Assembly (NCBI RefSeq): GCF_032362555.1
Contig: NC_083531.1
Location: 3,100,001 to 3,164,000 of the forward strand
Length of the DNA: 64,000 nucleotides
Direction of reading: 5' to 3'
DNA from: Amyelois transitella
Lineage: Eukaryota; Arthropoda; Insecta; Lepidoptera; Pyralidae
Shown here: positions 20,649 to 31,363 of the stretch, piece by piece
How positions within the stretch are numbered: the stretch's first letter is position 1
Layout: the number at the start of each line of letters is the position of its first letter
The notes under the pieces: generated by a model
Seen by the model: the letters and a program-made list of their open reading frames with translations, nothing else
The model's database searches: none
Told to the model about the DNA's origin: nothing
Position numbers and translations under genes: made by a program

Positions 20649-21564
20649 CAAGCCAACCTAATGGATCATAGAGACGTGATATATCTGAGATCACTTTCCG
20701 TTTCGTGATTGGCTCTTCAATTGTCGGCAACTGCACTAAATATTTAAATGTATCGTTACATTTGTCCCACGTAAGACCCAATATTTTAGTAATCGAATCA
20801 GATTTATCAACAAACTTTGGTGTCTCTGTCTTAGACTCTTCCTCTGCAATTTTATTATCATTGTCTTCACTGTTTCTATTATCTTTTATTTGCTCTTTCA
20901 TACTTTTATCTCCAAGTTTTTCTTCGTTTTCTATCCACTTCATTAGATTTTTATCATTGCTTGTCCACTTTTGTAATTCAAACCCTCCTTTTCTAAGCAA
21001 TTGTTTCATTTCAGTATATAGCTGTTGACCTTCTATAAAATTTTCACATCCTGACATCAAATCATCAACATAAAAGTCTGACAACACTTTTTTTGCAGCT
21101 ATTGGGAAATGAACACCCTCGTCATAAGCTACTTGACGTAATGAGCGAATTGCTAAATATGGAGCTGACGATGTACCAAATGTAACTGTCAAAAGTCGAT
21201 AATGTTGTACCTCAGAAGCAGAATTTTCACGCCAAAGAATACGCTGAAAATCAACATCTTCTGAAGATACACGAACTTGACGATACATCTTCACAATATC
21301 AGAAGAAATACATACAGGATGTGCCCGCCATCTCATTAAAATATGTCTCAAGTCATCCTGTAATGTGGGACCAACCAATAAGTCTTGATTTAAAGAAACA
21401 CCGTTGGATCCTGGGCACGATGCGTCAAAGACAATACGTACTTTTGTTGTACTTCTATCGTTGCGCACCACAGCAAAATGTGGTAAATAAAAACCTTTGG
21501 AGCTTTTATGTTTTTCAGGTGGAATAATCTCCATATGATTTAGACTGAGATATTCAGCAAATAC
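20649..21564 (-). pseudogene. BEL pol fragment, array unit 3, right of gypsy-2
   Basis: RT part of the fragment, resuming exactly after the duplicated GGAG. Confidence 0.8.
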
Positions 21565-22801
21565 CTAAACATCACACCTCCAAACAAGTCCCAAGACAGT
21601 AAGCGGGACAACTCCCACCCTTGCAAATCGACACCCAAAAAACCAATCATGAGGAAGTCCAGGGCGACTGCTAGCCTCGAAAAAATCAGACTAGGAGTAG
21701 AACAGAGCAAGACAGAACTTACAAGAGAATACTCTGCTGAGGACCCCCTTATGGTTATAATGGATGGAATAAATTTCGTAGACATAATTTTGAAGGACCA
21801 AGAAGCAGTTAAACACTTCAACAAGTGCAAAGCTAATGTCCTAGCCGAGGCTATAAGGGGTTATATGAAAGCATATCTCGAGGAAAAGGCAAAGGAAGTC
21901 ACTGAATCCAAAGATATCCACCAAAACCTATTCTCAAGTCTTCAACGAGAGAACGCAGGTGAATCTACATCCGGCTTAGTTCCCAGAGAAGTTAACTTTC
22001 ATGTATCTCCAGCGGGCACTCAAGATGCCGACGTCGACATGCAACCAGACACACACTCGGCCGAAATGGATTGTCAAGGCGAATACCAGGACCCAGAAAA
22101 CAGTGATGAGGACCCTATCGGCGACCCTTATCTGAGGTTCATCCAAAGTGAGGATGAGGAAACAGAATTTAATAGGAAATTTCCCAATCTTCCCAGAGTC
22201 CACTGTCCCAGGAGATTATTTGTCTGGACATTAAGGCCCCTGTATATCAATAGTCTATACGAAACCAACCCCGAAGCATTCCCTGCGAGTTGGGACTCTC
22301 TTAAAATCTCAGATCCCATACAAGCTTGGAACTCGTTTAACCAGACGTATATAAAATATGCGAACGCCCACTGGGCACAACAACATCTTAATATCCACTC
22401 GTCCGAGACGGCAGTTGACTTCTACAATGTCCAAGCTCTCAAAAGCGAAATTATCAAAACCATTAGGGAAAATTCACCAGCTCAGACCATTCCCTCAACA
22501 AGCACTCAGCCCTGCACAGAAGACCTAGCGGGGATCATCAGCAAAAGCACACAAAAAATTGAAGAGATGCATCGCTGTCTTGTATCTGAACTGACAAAAA
22601 TGAAGAGGCGAGATGTTTGTCCTTTACTCCCACCCAGCACAATGCAGCCTTCTCTCTCTCTCCAGCCCGTATCAAGACCCCTGTCCCCAGTGATCAGGAG
22701 CTACAGTCCACAGAACAACCTTCATGCGGAGTGGGACCTGTGATACCGAGGACCAAACAACTCATTTATTCACCACGACTACAGTTAACATGGAAGTTAA
22801 G

Positions 22802-22830
<29 letters not shown>
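21565..22830 (+). mobile_element. A-tailed segment, copy 3
   Basis: As copy 1, with a 29-A run (22802-22830). Confidence 0.75.
21649..22743 (+). CDS. 364-aa unknown protein, array copy 3
   Basis: Identical product to 9701-10795. Confidence 0.6.
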   Translation: MRKSRATASLEKIRLGVEQSKTELTREYSAEDPLMVIMDGINFVDIILKDQEAVKHFNKCKANVLAEAIRGYMKAYLEEKAKEVTESKDIHQNLFSSLQRENAGESTSGLVPREVNFHVSPAGTQDADVDMQPDTHSAEMDCQGEYQDPENSDEDPIGDPYLRFIQSEDEETEFNRKFPNLPRVHCPRRLFVWTLRPLYINSLYETNPEAFPASWDSLKISDPIQAWNSFNQTYIKYANAHWAQQHLNIHSSETAVDFYNVQALKSEIIKTIRENSPAQTIPSTSTQPCTEDLAGIISKSTQKIEEMHRCLVSELTKMKRRDVCPLLPPSTMQPSLSLQPVSRPLSPVIRSYSPQNNLHAEWDL

Positions 22831-22835
<5 letters not shown>

Positions 22836-24374
22836 TCCTTGCTTCCACAGTCTCATTTTTGAAATGTCAGACGGCATAATTCCACGCGATGCAATATCCG
22901 CAGGATTATATTTTGATTGGACATGAGACCATTGAGATCTGTCTAAACTTCCTAAAATCTCTGCTACACGGTTAGCGACGAATACTTTCCACCGGCTTGG
23001 ATGGCTACTAAGCCATGCAAGTACAACTGAAGAATCACTCCACGCATGAATGTGTTGCTTTGGAATACCTAAAGTATCAGCTACCTCTATTAATAATTTA
23101 GAAAGTAGTGTTGCCCCACAAAGTTCTAATCGGGGTATTGACAGTTGTTTGATAGGAGCTACTTTTGTTTTAGAAGTAACAAGGTTTACATTAATATTAC
23201 TACATTTATCAATAACACGGATATAGACAACTGCGGCATATGCTTCACTCGATGCATCGCAAAATCCATGAAGCTGAACAGAAGTATCATCCTTTCGAGT
23301 GTTCATCCATCGGGGTATCTCGAAACTTTTTATTAATAAAAGCTCGTTTCTATATGCGACCCATTCGGTTAGTAATTGAGGCGTAAGTTTTTCATCCCAT
23401 TTCAAACCTGATGTCCATAGTTTTTGAATAAAAATCTTAGCTTTTATTACAATTGGAGCAAGCCAACCTAATGGATCATAGAGACGTGATATATCTGAGA
23501 TCACTTTCCGTTTCGTGATTGGCTCTTCAATTGTCGGCAACTGCACTAAATATTTAAATGTATCGTTACATTTGTCCCACGTAAGACCCAATATTTTAGT
23601 AATCGAATCAGATTTATCAACAAACTTTGGTGTCTCTGTCTTAGACTCTTCCTCTGCAATTTTATTATCATTGTCTTCACTGTTTCTATTATCTTTTATT
23701 TGCTCTTTCATACTTTTATCTCCAAGTTTTTCTTCGTTTTCTATCCACTTCATTAGATTTTTATCATTGCTTGTCCACTTTTGTAATTCAAACCCTCCTT
23801 TTCTAAGCAATTGTTTCATTTCAGTATATAGCTGTTGACCTTCTATAAAATTTTCACATCCTGACATCAAATCATCAACATAAAAGTCTGACAACACTTT
23901 TTTTGCAGCTATTGGGAAATGAACACCCTCGTCATAAGCTACTTGACGTAATGAGCGAATTGCTAAATATGGAGCTGACGATGTACCAAATGTAACTGTC
24001 AAAAGTCGATAATGTTGTACCTCAGAAGCAGAATTTTCACGCCAAAGAATACGCTGAAAATCAACATCTTCTGAAGATACACGAACTTGACGATACATCT
24101 TCACAATATCAGAAGAAATACATACAGGATGTGCCCGCCATCTCATTAAAATATGTCTCAAGTCATCCTGTAATGTGGGACCAACCAATAAGTCTTGATT
24201 TAAAGAAACACCGTTGGATCCTGGGCACGATGCGTCAAAGACAATACGTACTTTTGTTGTACTTCTATCGTTGCGCACCACAGCAAAATGTGGTAAATAA
24301 AAACCTTTGGAGCTTTTATGTTTTTCAGGTGGAATAATCTCCATATGATTTAGACTGAGATATTCAGCAAATAC
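22831..24374 (-). pseudogene. BEL pol fragment, array unit 4
   Basis: Same as unit 2 (10883-12426). Confidence 0.8.
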
Positions 24375-25611
24375 CTAAACATCACACCTCCAAACAAGTC
24401 CCAAGACAGTAAGCGGGACAACTCCCACCCTTGCAAATCGACACCCAAAAAACCAATCATGAGGAAGTCCAGGGCGACTGCTAGCCTCGAAAAAATCAGA
24501 CTAGGAGTAGAACAGAGCAAGACAGAACTTACAAGAGAATACTCTGCTGAGGACCCCCTTATGGTTATAATGGATGGAATAAATTTCGTAGACATAATTT
24601 TGAAGGACCAAGAAGCAGTTAAACACTTCAACAAGTGCAAAGCTAATGTCCTAGCCGAGGCTATAAGGGGTTATATGAAAGCATATCTCGAGGAAAAGGC
24701 AAAGGAAGTCACTGAATCCAAAGATATCCACCAAAACCTATTCTCAAGTCTTCAACGAGAGAACGCAGGTGAATCTACATCCGGCTTAGTTCCCAGAGAA
24801 GTTAACTTTCATGTATCTCCAGCGGGCACTCAAGATGCCGACGTCGACATGCAACCAGACACACACTCGGCCGAAATGGATTGTCAAGGCGAATACCAGG
24901 ACCCAGAAAACAGTGATGAGGACCCTATCGGCGACCCTTATCTGAGGTTCATCCAAAGTGAGGATGAGGAAACAGAATTTAATAGGAAATTTCCCAATCT
25001 TCCCAGAGTCCACTGTCCCAGGAGATTATTTGTCTGGACATTAAGGCCCCTGTATATCAATAGTCTATACGAAACCAACCCCGAAGCATTCCCTGCGAGT
25101 TGGGACTCTCTTAAAATCTCAGATCCCATACAAGCTTGGAACTCGTTTAACCAGACGTATATAAAATATGCGAACGCCCACTGGGCACAACAACATCTTA
25201 ATATCCACTCGTCCGAGACGGCAGTTGACTTCTACAATGTCCAAGCTCTCAAAAGCGAAATTATCAAAACCATTAGGGAAAATTCACCAGCTCAGACCAT
25301 TCCCTCAACAAGCACTCAGCCCTGCACAGAAGACCTAGCGGGGATCATCAGCAAAAGCACACAAAAAATTGAAGAGATGCATCGCTGTCTTGTATCTGAA
25401 CTGACAAAAATGAAGAGGCGAGATGTTTGTCCTTTACTCCCACCCAGCACAATGCAGCCTTCTCTCTCTCTCCAGCCCGTATCAAGACCCCTGTCCCCAG
25501 TGATCAGGAGCTACAGTCCACAGAACAACCTTCATGCGGAGTGGGACCTGTGATACCGAGGACCAAACAACTCATTTATTCACCACGACTACAGTTAACA
25601 TGGAAGTTAAG

Positions 25612-25640
<29 letters not shown>
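24375..25640 (+). mobile_element. A-tailed segment, copy 4
   Basis: As copy 1, with a 29-A run (25612-25640). Confidence 0.75.
24459..25553 (+). CDS. 364-aa unknown protein, array copy 4
   Basis: Identical product to 9701-10795. Confidence 0.6.
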   Translation: MRKSRATASLEKIRLGVEQSKTELTREYSAEDPLMVIMDGINFVDIILKDQEAVKHFNKCKANVLAEAIRGYMKAYLEEKAKEVTESKDIHQNLFSSLQRENAGESTSGLVPREVNFHVSPAGTQDADVDMQPDTHSAEMDCQGEYQDPENSDEDPIGDPYLRFIQSEDEETEFNRKFPNLPRVHCPRRLFVWTLRPLYINSLYETNPEAFPASWDSLKISDPIQAWNSFNQTYIKYANAHWAQQHLNIHSSETAVDFYNVQALKSEIIKTIRENSPAQTIPSTSTQPCTEDLAGIISKSTQKIEEMHRCLVSELTKMKRRDVCPLLPPSTMQPSLSLQPVSRPLSPVIRSYSPQNNLHAEWDL

Positions 25641-25645
<5 letters not shown>

Positions 25646-27184
25646 TCCTTGCTTCCACAGTCTCATTTTTGAAATGTCAGACGGCATAATTCCACGCGAT
25701 GCAATATCCGCAGGATTATATTTTGATTGGACATGAGACCATTGAGATCTGTCTAAACTTCCTAAAATCTCTGCTACACGGTTAGCGACGAATACTTTCC
25801 ACCGGCTTGGATGGCTACTAAGCCATGCAAGTACAACTGAAGAATCACTCCACGCATGAATGTGTTGCTTTGGAATACCTAAAGTATCAGCTACCTCTAT
25901 TAATAATTTAGAAAGTAGTGTTGCCCCACAAAGTTCTAATCGGGGTATTGACAGTTGTTTGATAGGAGCTACTTTTGTTTTAGAAGTAACAAGGTTTACA
26001 TTAATATTACTACATTTATCAATAACACGGATATAGACAACTGCGGCATATGCTTCACTCGATGCATCGCAAAATCCATGAAGCTGAACAGAAGTATCAT
26101 CCTTTCGAGTGTTCATCCATCGGGGTATCTCGAAACTTTTTATTAATAAAAGCTCGTTTCTATATGCGACCCATTCGGTTAGTAATTGAGGCGTAAGTTT
26201 TTCATCCCATTTCAAACCTGATGTCCATAGTTTTTGAATAAAAATCTTAGCTTTTATTACAATTGGAGCAAGCCAACCTAATGGATCATAGAGACGTGAT
26301 ATATCTGAGATCACTTTCCGTTTCGTGATTGGCTCTTCAATTGTCGGCAACTGCACTAAATATTTAAATGTATCGTTACATTTGTCCCACGTAAGACCCA
26401 ATATTTTAGTAATCGAATCAGATTTATCAACAAACTTTGGTGTCTCTGTCTTAGACTCTTCCTCTGCAATTTTATTATCATTGTCTTCACTGTTTCTATT
26501 ATCTTTTATTTGCTCTTTCATACTTTTATCTCCAAGTTTTTCTTCGTTTTCTATCCACTTCATTAGATTTTTATCATTGCTTGTCCACTTTTGTAATTCA
26601 AACCCTCCTTTTCTAAGCAATTGTTTCATTTCAGTATATAGCTGTTGACCTTCTATAAAATTTTCACATCCTGACATCAAATCATCAACATAAAAGTCTG
26701 ACAACACTTTTTTTGCAGCTATTGGGAAATGAACACCCTCGTCATAAGCTACTTGACGTAATGAGCGAATTGCTAAATATGGAGCTGACGATGTACCAAA
26801 TGTAACTGTCAAAAGTCGATAATGTTGTACCTCAGAAGCAGAATTTTCACGCCAAAGAATACGCTGAAAATCAACATCTTCTGAAGATACACGAACTTGA
26901 CGATACATCTTCACAATATCAGAAGAAATACATACAGGATGTGCCCGCCATCTCATTAAAATATGTCTCAAGTCATCCTGTAATGTGGGACCAACCAATA
27001 AGTCTTGATTTAAAGAAACACCGTTGGATCCTGGGCACGATGCGTCAAAGACAATACGTACTTTTGTTGTACTTCTATCGTTGCGCACCACAGCAAAATG
27101 TGGTAAATAAAAACCTTTGGAGCTTTTATGTTTTTCAGGTGGAATAATCTCCATATGATTTAGACTGAGATATTCAGCAAATAC
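25641..27184 (-). pseudogene. BEL pol fragment, array unit 5
   Basis: Same as unit 2 (10883-12426). Confidence 0.8.
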
Positions 27185-28442
27185 CTAAACATCACACCTC
27201 CAAACAAGTCCCAAGACAGTAAGCGGGACAACTCCCACCCTTGCAAATCGACACCCAAAAAACCAATCATGAGGAAGTCCAGGGCGACTGCTAGCCTCGA
27301 AAAAATCAGACTAGGAGTAGAACAGAGCAAGACAGAACTTACAAGAGAATACTCTGCTGAGGACCCCCTTATGGTTATAATGGATGGAATAAATTTCGTA
27401 GACATAATTTTGAAGGACCAAGAAGCAGTTAAACACTTCAACAAGTGCAAAGCTAATGTCCTAGCCGAGGCTATAAGGGGTTATATGAAAGCATATCTCG
27501 AGGAAAAGGCAAAGGAAGTCACTGAATCCAAAGATATCCACCAAAACCTATTCTCAAGTCTTCAACGAGAGAACGCAGGTGAATCTACATCCGGCTTAGT
27601 TCCCAGAGAAGTTAACTTTCATGTATCTCCAGCGGGCACTCAAGATGCCGACGTCGACATGCAACCAGACACACACTCGGCCGAAATGGATTGTCAAGGC
27701 GAATACCAGGACCCAGAAAACAGTGATGAGGACCCTATCGGCGACCCTTATCTGAGGTTCATCCAAAGTGAGGATGAGGAAACAGAATTTAATAGGAAAT
27801 TTCCCAATCTTCCCAGAGTCCACTGTCCCAGGAGATTATTTGTCTGGACATTAAGGCCCCTGTATATCAATAGTCTATACGAAACCAACCCCGAAGCATT
27901 CCCTGCGAGTTGGGACTCTCTTAAAATCTCAGATCCCATACAAGCTTGGAACTCGTTTAACCAGACGTATATAAAATATGCGAACGCCCACTGGGCACAA
28001 CAACATCTTAATATCCACTCGTCCGAGACGGCAGTTGACTTCTACAATGTCCAAGCTCTCAAAAGCGAAATTATCAAAACCATTAGGGAAAATTCACCAG
28101 CTCAGACCATTCCCTCAACAAGCACTCAGCCCTGCACAGAAGACCTAGCGGGGATCATCAGCAAAAGCACACAAAAAATTGAAGAGATGCATCGCTGTCT
28201 TGTATCTGAACTGACAAAAATGAAGAGGCGAGATGTTTGTCCTTTACTCCCACCCAGCACAATGCAGCCTTCTCTCTCTCTCCAGCCCGTATCAAGACCC
28301 CTGTCCCCAGTGATCAGGAGCTACAGTCCACAGAACAACCTTCATGCGGAGTGGGACCTGTGATACCGAGGACCAAACAACTCATTTATTCACCACGACT
28401 ACAGTTAACATGGAAGTTAAGAAAAAAAAAAAAAAAAAAAAA
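27185..28442 (+). mobile_element. A-tailed segment, copy 5
   Basis: As copy 2, with a 21-A run (28422-28442). Confidence 0.75.
27269..28363 (+). CDS. 364-aa unknown protein, array copy 5
   Basis: Identical product to 9701-10795. Confidence 0.6.
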   Translation: MRKSRATASLEKIRLGVEQSKTELTREYSAEDPLMVIMDGINFVDIILKDQEAVKHFNKCKANVLAEAIRGYMKAYLEEKAKEVTESKDIHQNLFSSLQRENAGESTSGLVPREVNFHVSPAGTQDADVDMQPDTHSAEMDCQGEYQDPENSDEDPIGDPYLRFIQSEDEETEFNRKFPNLPRVHCPRRLFVWTLRPLYINSLYETNPEAFPASWDSLKISDPIQAWNSFNQTYIKYANAHWAQQHLNIHSSETAVDFYNVQALKSEIIKTIRENSPAQTIPSTSTQPCTEDLAGIISKSTQKIEEMHRCLVSELTKMKRRDVCPLLPPSTMQPSLSLQPVSRPLSPVIRSYSPQNNLHAEWDL

Positions 28443-29388
28443 TCTGGTCCTTGCTTCCACAGTCTCATTTTTGAAATGTCAGACGGCATAATTCCACGCG
28501 ATGCAATATCCGCAGGATTATATTTTGATTGGACATGAGACCATTGAGATCTGTCTAAACTTCCTAAAATCTCTGCTACACGGTTAGCGACGAATACTTT
28601 CCACCGGCTTGGATGGCTACTAAGCCATGCAAGTACAACTGAAGAATCACTCCACGCATGAATGTGTTGCTTTGGAATACCTAAAGTATCAGCTACCTCT
28701 ATTAATAATTTAGAAAGTAGTGTTGCCCCACAAAGTTCTAATCGGGGTATTGACAGTTGTTTGATAGGAGCTACTTTTGTTTTAGAAGTAACAAGGTTTA
28801 CATTAATATTACTACATTTATCAATAACACGGATATAGACAACTGCGGCATATGCTTCACTCGATGCATCGCAAAATCCATGAAGCTGAACAGAAGTATC
28901 ATCCTTTCGAGTGTTCATCCATCGGGGTATCTCGAAACTTTTTATTAATAAAAGCTCGTTTCTATATGCGACCCATTCGGTTAGTAATTGAGGCGTAAGT
29001 TTTTCATCCCATTTCAAACCTGATGTCCATAGTTTTTGAATAAAAATCTTAGCTTTTATTACAATTGGAGCAAGCCAACCTAATGGATCATAGAGACGTG
29101 ATATATCTGAGATCACTTTCCGTTTCGTGATTGGCTCTTCAATTGTCGGCAACTGCACTAAATATTTAAATGTATCGTTACATTTGTCCCACGTAAGACC
29201 CAATATTTTAGTAATCGAATCAGATTTATCAACAAACTTTGGTGTCTCTGTCTTAGACTCTTCCTCTGCAATTTTATGTTTTTCAGGTGGAATAATCTCC
29301 ATATGATTTAGACTGAGATATTCAGCAAATACCTAAACATCACACCTCCAAACAAGTCCCAAGACAGTAAGCGGGACAACTCCCACCC
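28443..29388 (-). pseudogene. BEL pol fragment, array unit 6, shortened, plus 56-bp start of A-tailed segment
   Basis: The BEL part (to 29332) is a shorter version of the other units. It is followed by the leader of a sixth A-tailed segment (29333-29388), which stops where the LINE begins. Confidence 0.75.
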
Positions 29389-30522
29389 AAGTTGGCTGGA
29401 GTCGGATGTACCCCCCACCTGCTCAGGTTCTTGGCTGATTATATGCGAAATAGGCAGCAGTATGTGGAGTACGCTGGATGTCAGTCTAAGCCGTATGTAG
29501 TTAGATCAGGAGTGAGTCAAGGAAGTAATCTCGGTCCCCTTCAGTTTCTCATATTGATCAATGACTTGCCCTCTGTTATCCAGCACTCCGACTGTTTATT
29601 GTTTGCCGATGACCTAAAGCTGTCCCTTAGAGTCAATGAGGTAAGAGACTGTGAGCGCTTGCAGGAAGACATTGACAGGATTGTGTTATGGGCTTACGAA
29701 AACAGACTTGAATTCAATAAATCGAAATGTGTTACAGTCAGTTTTACCAAAAAACGTAAACCCATTGAGTACGAGTACAAGGTAGAAAATGTGACTATGA
29801 AAAGAGTATCAGAGGTAAAAGATCTAGGAGTTACTTTTGCAACTGACTTATCGTTCAAAACACATATTCAAAATTTGATAAAAAAAGCATTTAGAAATTT
29901 AGGATTCATATTACGTAGAGTACATGGGTTCACTAACACAAAAGCCATTGAGTCCTTATACAATGCTTTAGTCAGAAGCCATCTAGAGAGTAACGCAGTG
30001 ATTTGGGCTCCACATGAAGCTAAATATAGTCTCATGCTGGAGCGCATACAGAATAAATTCATAAGGTATTTATATATGAGGTTGTATGGTGTCTATCCAT
30101 ACTATCCTTTAATGTAACCCACCTTATTTGTTCTTGGTATGGTGGGATATACTGAACTGCGTGCGCGGAGAGACGTTTCGCTTGCCTCATATATATTTAA
30201 GCTACTTCGTGGCAGATCTCACAACCCCGAATTACTATCTCTGCTGAGGCTGTGTGTTCCCGAAGGGTACGTAGGGCGCCGCCGCCGGCCGCCGCTGCTG
30301 GAGGTGCCCCGGGCTCGCACCGGGTTGCTGCGCGGGGCCCCGCTCGCGCGCGCGATTCGTAATGTCAATCGGATTTCCGAAAATATTGACCTGTTTGTAT
30401 GTTCTCTGAGCGAATTCATAGCAACAGCGTTATATATTGTATGCTACAATAATAATAATAATTAAAATGTATTGCTTCTCTATCGCATTGGTGCAAACTG
30501 TAAAGATAGATTTAAGCTTCTG

Positions 30523-30550
<28 letters not shown>
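29389..30550 (+). mobile_element. 5'-truncated Jockey-like LINE, RT C-terminal half and 3' tail
   Basis: Frame 29392-30465 encodes the end of a non-LTR reverse transcriptase: SGVSQGSNLGP, the LLFADDLKLS catalytic box, FNKSKC and the conserved VKDLGVTF...TNTKAIESLYNALVRS thumb region, ending with GYVGRRRRPP. One in-frame TAA at about 30115 (where a Tyr codon is expected) interrupts it. A GC-rich segment (30270-30350) and an (AAAT)n tail to 30550 close the element. The 5' edge meets the A-tailed segment leader directly. Confidence 0.85.
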
Positions 30551-30553
<3 letters not shown>

Positions 30554-30582
30554 TTGGTACAGACACCCACACATTTCTATTA

Positions 30583-30783
30583 TTACCTCTTCTCTGTAAT
30601 GTTTTTTTTTATTTTAATAAATTCTGGTAGCTTTGTTAATTGAAGGTGGTGTTTTGCTGCTTGGTAACATGGCGGTATGAGATATTTTTTCCCATCCTCT
30701 TTTGTTATCGATTTTATTATAATAATGTTGTTCTTTGGATCTTCATCCGCTGCCAACTCAACTTCAAATTGCAATCTCGCCAT
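30583..30783 (-). CDS. gypsy-1 gag, N-terminal part
   Basis: Begins MARLQFEVELAADEDPKN and lies just inside the right (5') gypsy-1 LTR, on the same strand as gag and pol. It is separated from the rest of gag by the nested block. Confidence 0.5.
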   Translation of the reverse strand: MARLQFEVELAADEDPKNNIIIIKSITKEDGKKYLIPPCYQAAKHHLQLTKLPEFIKIKKNITEKR

Positions 30784-30834
30784 GGTCTACAAATTGGTCG
30801 TAATTGTCCAATCAAACTCTGACAATTGTCGATT

Positions 30835-31206
30835 TATAATATGTTATATGGTATTGGAGTAATAATACGCACAATTTTGATTTATCTAAAATAGAAATGT
30901 TTAATATTATTATAAAATTAGGTTACATAGGTGGGTATGAACTTACTCATATTACAATATCAAATTATGATCTACTGACCTAAAATAGAAAAATCGACAA
31001 TTAAAGGTTTTTTACTTCCAATCCTTAGTAGATCGACACTGTATCACTTCAATTCAACGTTATTTATACACCATTTATTTCTTACAATTATAAAATGCTA
31101 AATCATCAACAATCGACATTCCGGCTGTCATTTCACTGTCTCTTCTATTTTAACGTCACGATTGCAGCGCCACCCTAAGCGGCTAAATAAACAAACAAAG
31201 CTTACA
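30835..31206 (-). repeat. gypsy-1 LTR, right copy (5' LTR)
   Basis: 372 bp matching 1348-1719; followed by CACA at 31207-31210. Confidence 0.85.
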
Positions 31207-31363
31207 CACATAATGAATGTTAAGTTTAATTATTATGAAATTATTAAAATAAATTTTAATTGAAATGAATTATTTCAAATCAGTTTTGGATTTCTATATT
31301 TTATACACTATTTTTTAATTTAGTTTAAATAAACACATGTTAAAACGCTTTGTTTTTTTTTAG

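Larger units (their letters stand above)
8070..29388. repeat. Tandem array of a 2.8-kb chimeric unit (BEL pol fragment + A-tailed segment)
   Basis: Each unit is a minus-strand BEL pol piece of about 1545 bp followed by a plus-strand A-tailed segment of about 1.26 kb. A-tailed segments are at 9617-10882, 12427-13684, 21565-22830, 24375-25640 and 27185-28442, so the spacing is 2810 or 2802 bp depending on the A-run (29 or 21). The third unit is interrupted by gypsy-2. The sixth BEL piece (28443-29332) is shorter and is followed by only the first 56 bp of the segment, then the LINE. Copies look identical over long spans, so amplification is recent, or an assembly effect must be excluded. Confidence 0.85.
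1348..31206 (-). mobile_element. Ty3/gypsy element gypsy-1 (minus strand) with nested insertions
   Basis: Two direct 372-bp LTRs (1348-1719 and 30835-31206) that look identical by eye are flanked by a CACA duplication (1344-1347 and 31207-31210). Read on the minus strand the LTR starts TGTAAGC and is preceded by a purine tract rich in G (about 1720-1740). The pol gene (1766-4666) and most of gag (4849-5784) are on the minus strand, and the gag N-terminal part lies at 30583-30783, so about 24.8 kb of other elements sits within gag. It is a young insertion judged by its LTRs, and broken by the nested material. Confidence 0.85.

Noticed and set aside
9592-28000. Recurrent minus-strand frames of 63, 75 and 96 codons over the A-tailed segments
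   Set aside because: Antisense to the 364-codon frame; no start context or known protein features.
7316-29000. Recurrent plus-strand frames of 63, 68, 92 and 107 codons over the BEL pol pieces
   Set aside because: They are antisense to the BEL RT/RNase H frame and repeat only because the unit repeats.
8070-29388. The array as a satellite DNA or host gene cluster
   Set aside because: The unit is a chimera of BEL pol and an A-tailed segment and carries no host gene domain.
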